A stretch of 64,000 nt of DNA from Anaerococcus marasmi (GTDB taxonomy: Bacteria > Bacillota > Clostridia > Tissierellales > Peptoniphilaceae). The notes beneath the pieces were generated by a model. The model had not been told where the DNA came from, made no database searches, and saw only the letters and a program-made list of their open reading frames with translations. Made by a program: the position numbers and the translations under genes. This document shows, in pieces, positions 62,216-64,000 of this stretch (within the stretch, counting starts at the first letter, position 1; every line of letters starts with the position of its first letter). Where the stretch lies: positions 1,770,943 to 1,834,942 of the forward strand of contig NZ_OLMF01000004.1 in NCBI RefSeq assembly GCF_900290195.1, read 5' to 3'.

Positions 62216-62587
62216 ATGAAGAAGATGTATATATATGAAGGCGCTATGTGTTGTTCAACAGGTGTATGTGGACCAAGTCCAGATGAGGAACTTATGAGAG
62301 TGTCTAGCCTAGTTGATAAGCTTAATAAAAGTGGGGCTAGCATTGAAAGATATAACTTAACTAACAATACTAAGGAGTTTGTGGAAAACAAAACTGTTAA
62401 TAGTCTCCTAGAAGAAAAGGGTGAAGATGTCCTACCTCTTGTAATAGTGGATGATGAAGTTGTTATGACAGGTAAATACCCTAGCAACGAAGAGTTCTAT
62501 GAAATGTTATTTTTATCTGATGATGCCAAAGAAGAGACAAGTAATGATAGTGGATCTTGCTGTTCAGGCGGAGGATGCTGCTGCTAA
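62216..62587 (+). CDS. arsD: ArsD arsenic metallochaperone
   Basis: A 123-aa protein with a thioredoxin-like fold and the metal-site cysteines MCCSTGVCG (residues 11-19), corresponding to Cys12, Cys13 and Cys18 of classical ArsD, and a C-terminal Cys-rich tail with CCSGGGCCC. AAGGAGGATTTT precedes the ATG. ArsD hands As(III) to ArsA. It is followed by arsA after 29 bases. Confidence 0.93.
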   Translation: MKKMYIYEGAMCCSTGVCGPSPDEELMRVSSLVDKLNKSGASIERYNLTNNTKEFVENKTVNSLLEEKGEDVLPLVIVDDEVVMTGKYPSNEEFYEMLFLSDDAKEETSNDSGSCCSGGGCCC

Positions 62588-62616
62588 TAATAAGAAGAAA
62601 AAGAAAGTGAGTCTAA

Positions 62617-64000
62617 ATGAAACAATTTGATATCAAGGAAATTGACTTAACTAAATACTTATTTTTCACAGGAAAGGGAGGAGTCGGTAAGACTTCTACT
62701 GCCTGTGCTAGCGCAATAAGCCTAGCTGATGAGGGTAATGAAGTCCTATTAATTAGTACCGACCCTGCCTCAAACCTTCAAGATGTCTTTGAAACTGAGC
62801 TTGATAATAAGGGTGTGAGGATAGAAGGAGTGCCAGGTCTTACCGTTATAAACCTAGATCCTATAGAAGCTGCTAATGAATATAAGGAAAGCGTAGTAGG
62901 CCCTTATAGAGGGAAGTTACCTAAGAGTGTAATAGAAAATATGGAAGAGCAATTATCTGGATCTTGTACTGTTGAGATAGCTGCCTTTAATGAATTTTCT
63001 AAGTTTATAACTGATGCTGACCTAAAGGACAAATATGATTATATAATATTTGATACTGCACCAACAGGACATACCCTAAGGATGCTCCAACTACCTTCTG
63101 CTTGGACGAGCTTTATCAGCGAATCCACCCACGGAGCTTCATGTCTAGGTCAATTATCAGGTCTAGAAGATGAGAAAGAAACTTACAAACTCGCTGTGGA
63201 TACCCTAGCTGATGGGAGTCTAACAAGCCTAGTATTAGTTACAAGAGCTGAGGAGACTCCTCTTCTTGAAGCAAATAGGGCCTCAGCTGAACTAGCAGAA
63301 TTAGATATTAACAATCAAATCCTTATTATAAATGGCCTATTAGGTTCCTACGATGATGAAGTGTCAGAAGCTTTTTATAAAAAGCAAAAAGAAGCTCTAG
63401 ATAAGATGCCAGAAGCTATCAAGGATCTTGAAAGGTACTTTATCCCACTTAGGGGATACAACTTAAATAGTATAGAAAATTTAAGGTCTCTTCTAATTGA
63501 GGATAAGGAAAACACTAGTGATGTAGATCTTGATATAAATGAAAGCACAAGTCTAAAAGATATTATAGATGACTTATACAAGAATGAGAAAAAAGTTATC
63601 TTTACCATGGGAAAGGGTGGTGTAGGAAAGACTACAATGGCATCTGCTATAGCCAAGGGACTTACAGCTAAGGGAGAGAAGGTCCATCTAACTACAACAG
63701 ACCCAGCCAACCATTTGACTGGTATGATTCGCGAAGATGACTTGTTAACTATAAGCCATATAGATGAAGAAGAGGAGCTTAGAAAATACCAAGAAGAAGT
63801 TCTAGAAAATGCTAGAAAAACCATGTCTGATGAAGACTTAGAGTATATAAAAGAAGACTTAAGATCACCATGTACCCAAGAGATTGCTGTATTTAGAGCC
63901 TTTGCGGATGTGGTTGATAGGGCGGATGATGAGATTGTTGTAATTGATACAGCTCCAACAGGCCATACACTTCTGCTCCTAGATTCTACAGAATCCTATA
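62617..64000 (+). CDS. arsA: ArsA arsenite-transporting ATPase (partial, cut by window end)
   Basis: Open frame from ATG 62617 to the window end (461 codons; full ArsA is about 580). Two P-loops are visible, GKGGVGKTSTA (about residues 19-29) and MGKGGVGKTTMA (about 331-342), each followed by a DTAPTGHTL signature, as in the pseudo-dimeric ArsA that energises the ArsB/Acr3 pump. A pump gene should follow outside the window. A potential RBS AAGAAAAAGAAAG upstream is weak, suggesting coupling to arsD. Confidence 0.92.
   Translation, partial: MKQFDIKEIDLTKYLFFTGKGGVGKTSTACASAISLADEGNEVLLISTDPASNLQDVFETELDNKGVRIEGVPGLTVINLDPIEAANEYKESVVGPYRGKLPKSVIENMEEQLSGSCTVEIAAFNEFSKFITDADLKDKYDYIIFDTAPTGHTLRMLQLPSAWTSFISESTHGASCLGQLSGLEDEKETYKLAVDTLADGSLTSLVLVTRAEETPLLEANRASAELAELDINNQILIINGLLGSYDDEVSEAFYKKQKEALDKMPEAIKDLERYFIPLRGYNLNSIENLRSLLIEDKENTSDVDLDINESTSLKDIIDDLYKNEKKVIFTMGKGGVGKTTMASAIAKGLTAKGEKVHLTTTDPANHLTGMIREDDLLTISHIDEEEELRKYQEEVLENARKTMSDEDLEYIKEDLRSPCTQEIAVFRAFADVVDRADDEIVVIDTAPTGHTLLLLDSTESY

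Noticed and set aside
63375-63824. 149-aa minus-strand ORF
   Set aside because: It lies opposite arsA, whose frame is open through the window end with two P-loops.

Overview
The window looks like chromosomal DNA of a low-GC Gram-positive anaerobe. The best guess is Anaerococcus or a close relative in the Peptoniphilaceae (inference). The evidence is AT-rich DNA with strong AAGGAGG-type ribosome binding sites, an amaP-DUF2273-asp23 operon, FeoAB with a FeoB-associated Cys-rich peptide, sortase-anchored pilin and adhesin genes, and Firmicutes-type IS elements. No rRNA, tRNA or CRISPR array was found.

Layout. 1-6.1 kb: housekeeping and envelope genes on the + strand (ABC-F ATPase, Asp23 operon, AI-2E family transporter, a duplicated retropepsin-like protein). 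6.1-12.2 kb: iron module (feoA, feoB, Cys-rich peptide, flavodoxin, DUF3793) with two Fur-box-like sites, broken up by dispersed palindromic repeats and a seven-hairpin array. 12.2-15.1 kb: three tandem copies of an Fst/par-like type I toxin-antitoxin module set among the same repeats. 15.1-29.8 kb: one gene for a 4881-residue, wall-anchored, multi-Cna-B adhesin. 30.4-33.3 kb: a structured leader and a pilin backbone gene, followed by a decayed copy of the pilin 3' end. 33.3-42.7 kb: a mobile-element graveyard (IS21 deletion-fusion, IS256 relics, two IS30 copies, one carrying an ISL3 insertion) around a disrupted ATPase/partner operon and a nicotinamidase-like gene. 42.7-47.8 kb: a divergent amino-sugar-type cluster (lyase; PTS IICB, RpiR regulator, NagA-like deacetylase). 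48.5-61.5 kb: a defence island (GmrSD-like enzyme, argF 3' relic, methylase-like/TRD fusion plus a 172-aa partner, PD-(D/E)XK-like nuclease, complete type I restriction system hsdMSR with a downstream LA2681-type HEPN gene). 61.8-64 kb: start of an ars operon (arsR, arsD, arsA), running off the window.

How the genes fit together. The Asp23 group is probably an envelope-stress scaffold. The feo/flavodoxin block is an iron-limitation response. The giant adhesin and the pilin should both be substrates of a sortase encoded elsewhere. The defence island combines restriction, a putative HEPN RNase and an uncharacterised pair whose methylase motifs are abnormal. The most noteworthy items are the three Fst-like modules, each with its own private toxin/antitoxin pairing repeat, the methylase-like pair at 50.8-53.0 kb, the hairpin-array element, and the structured leader before the pilin gene.
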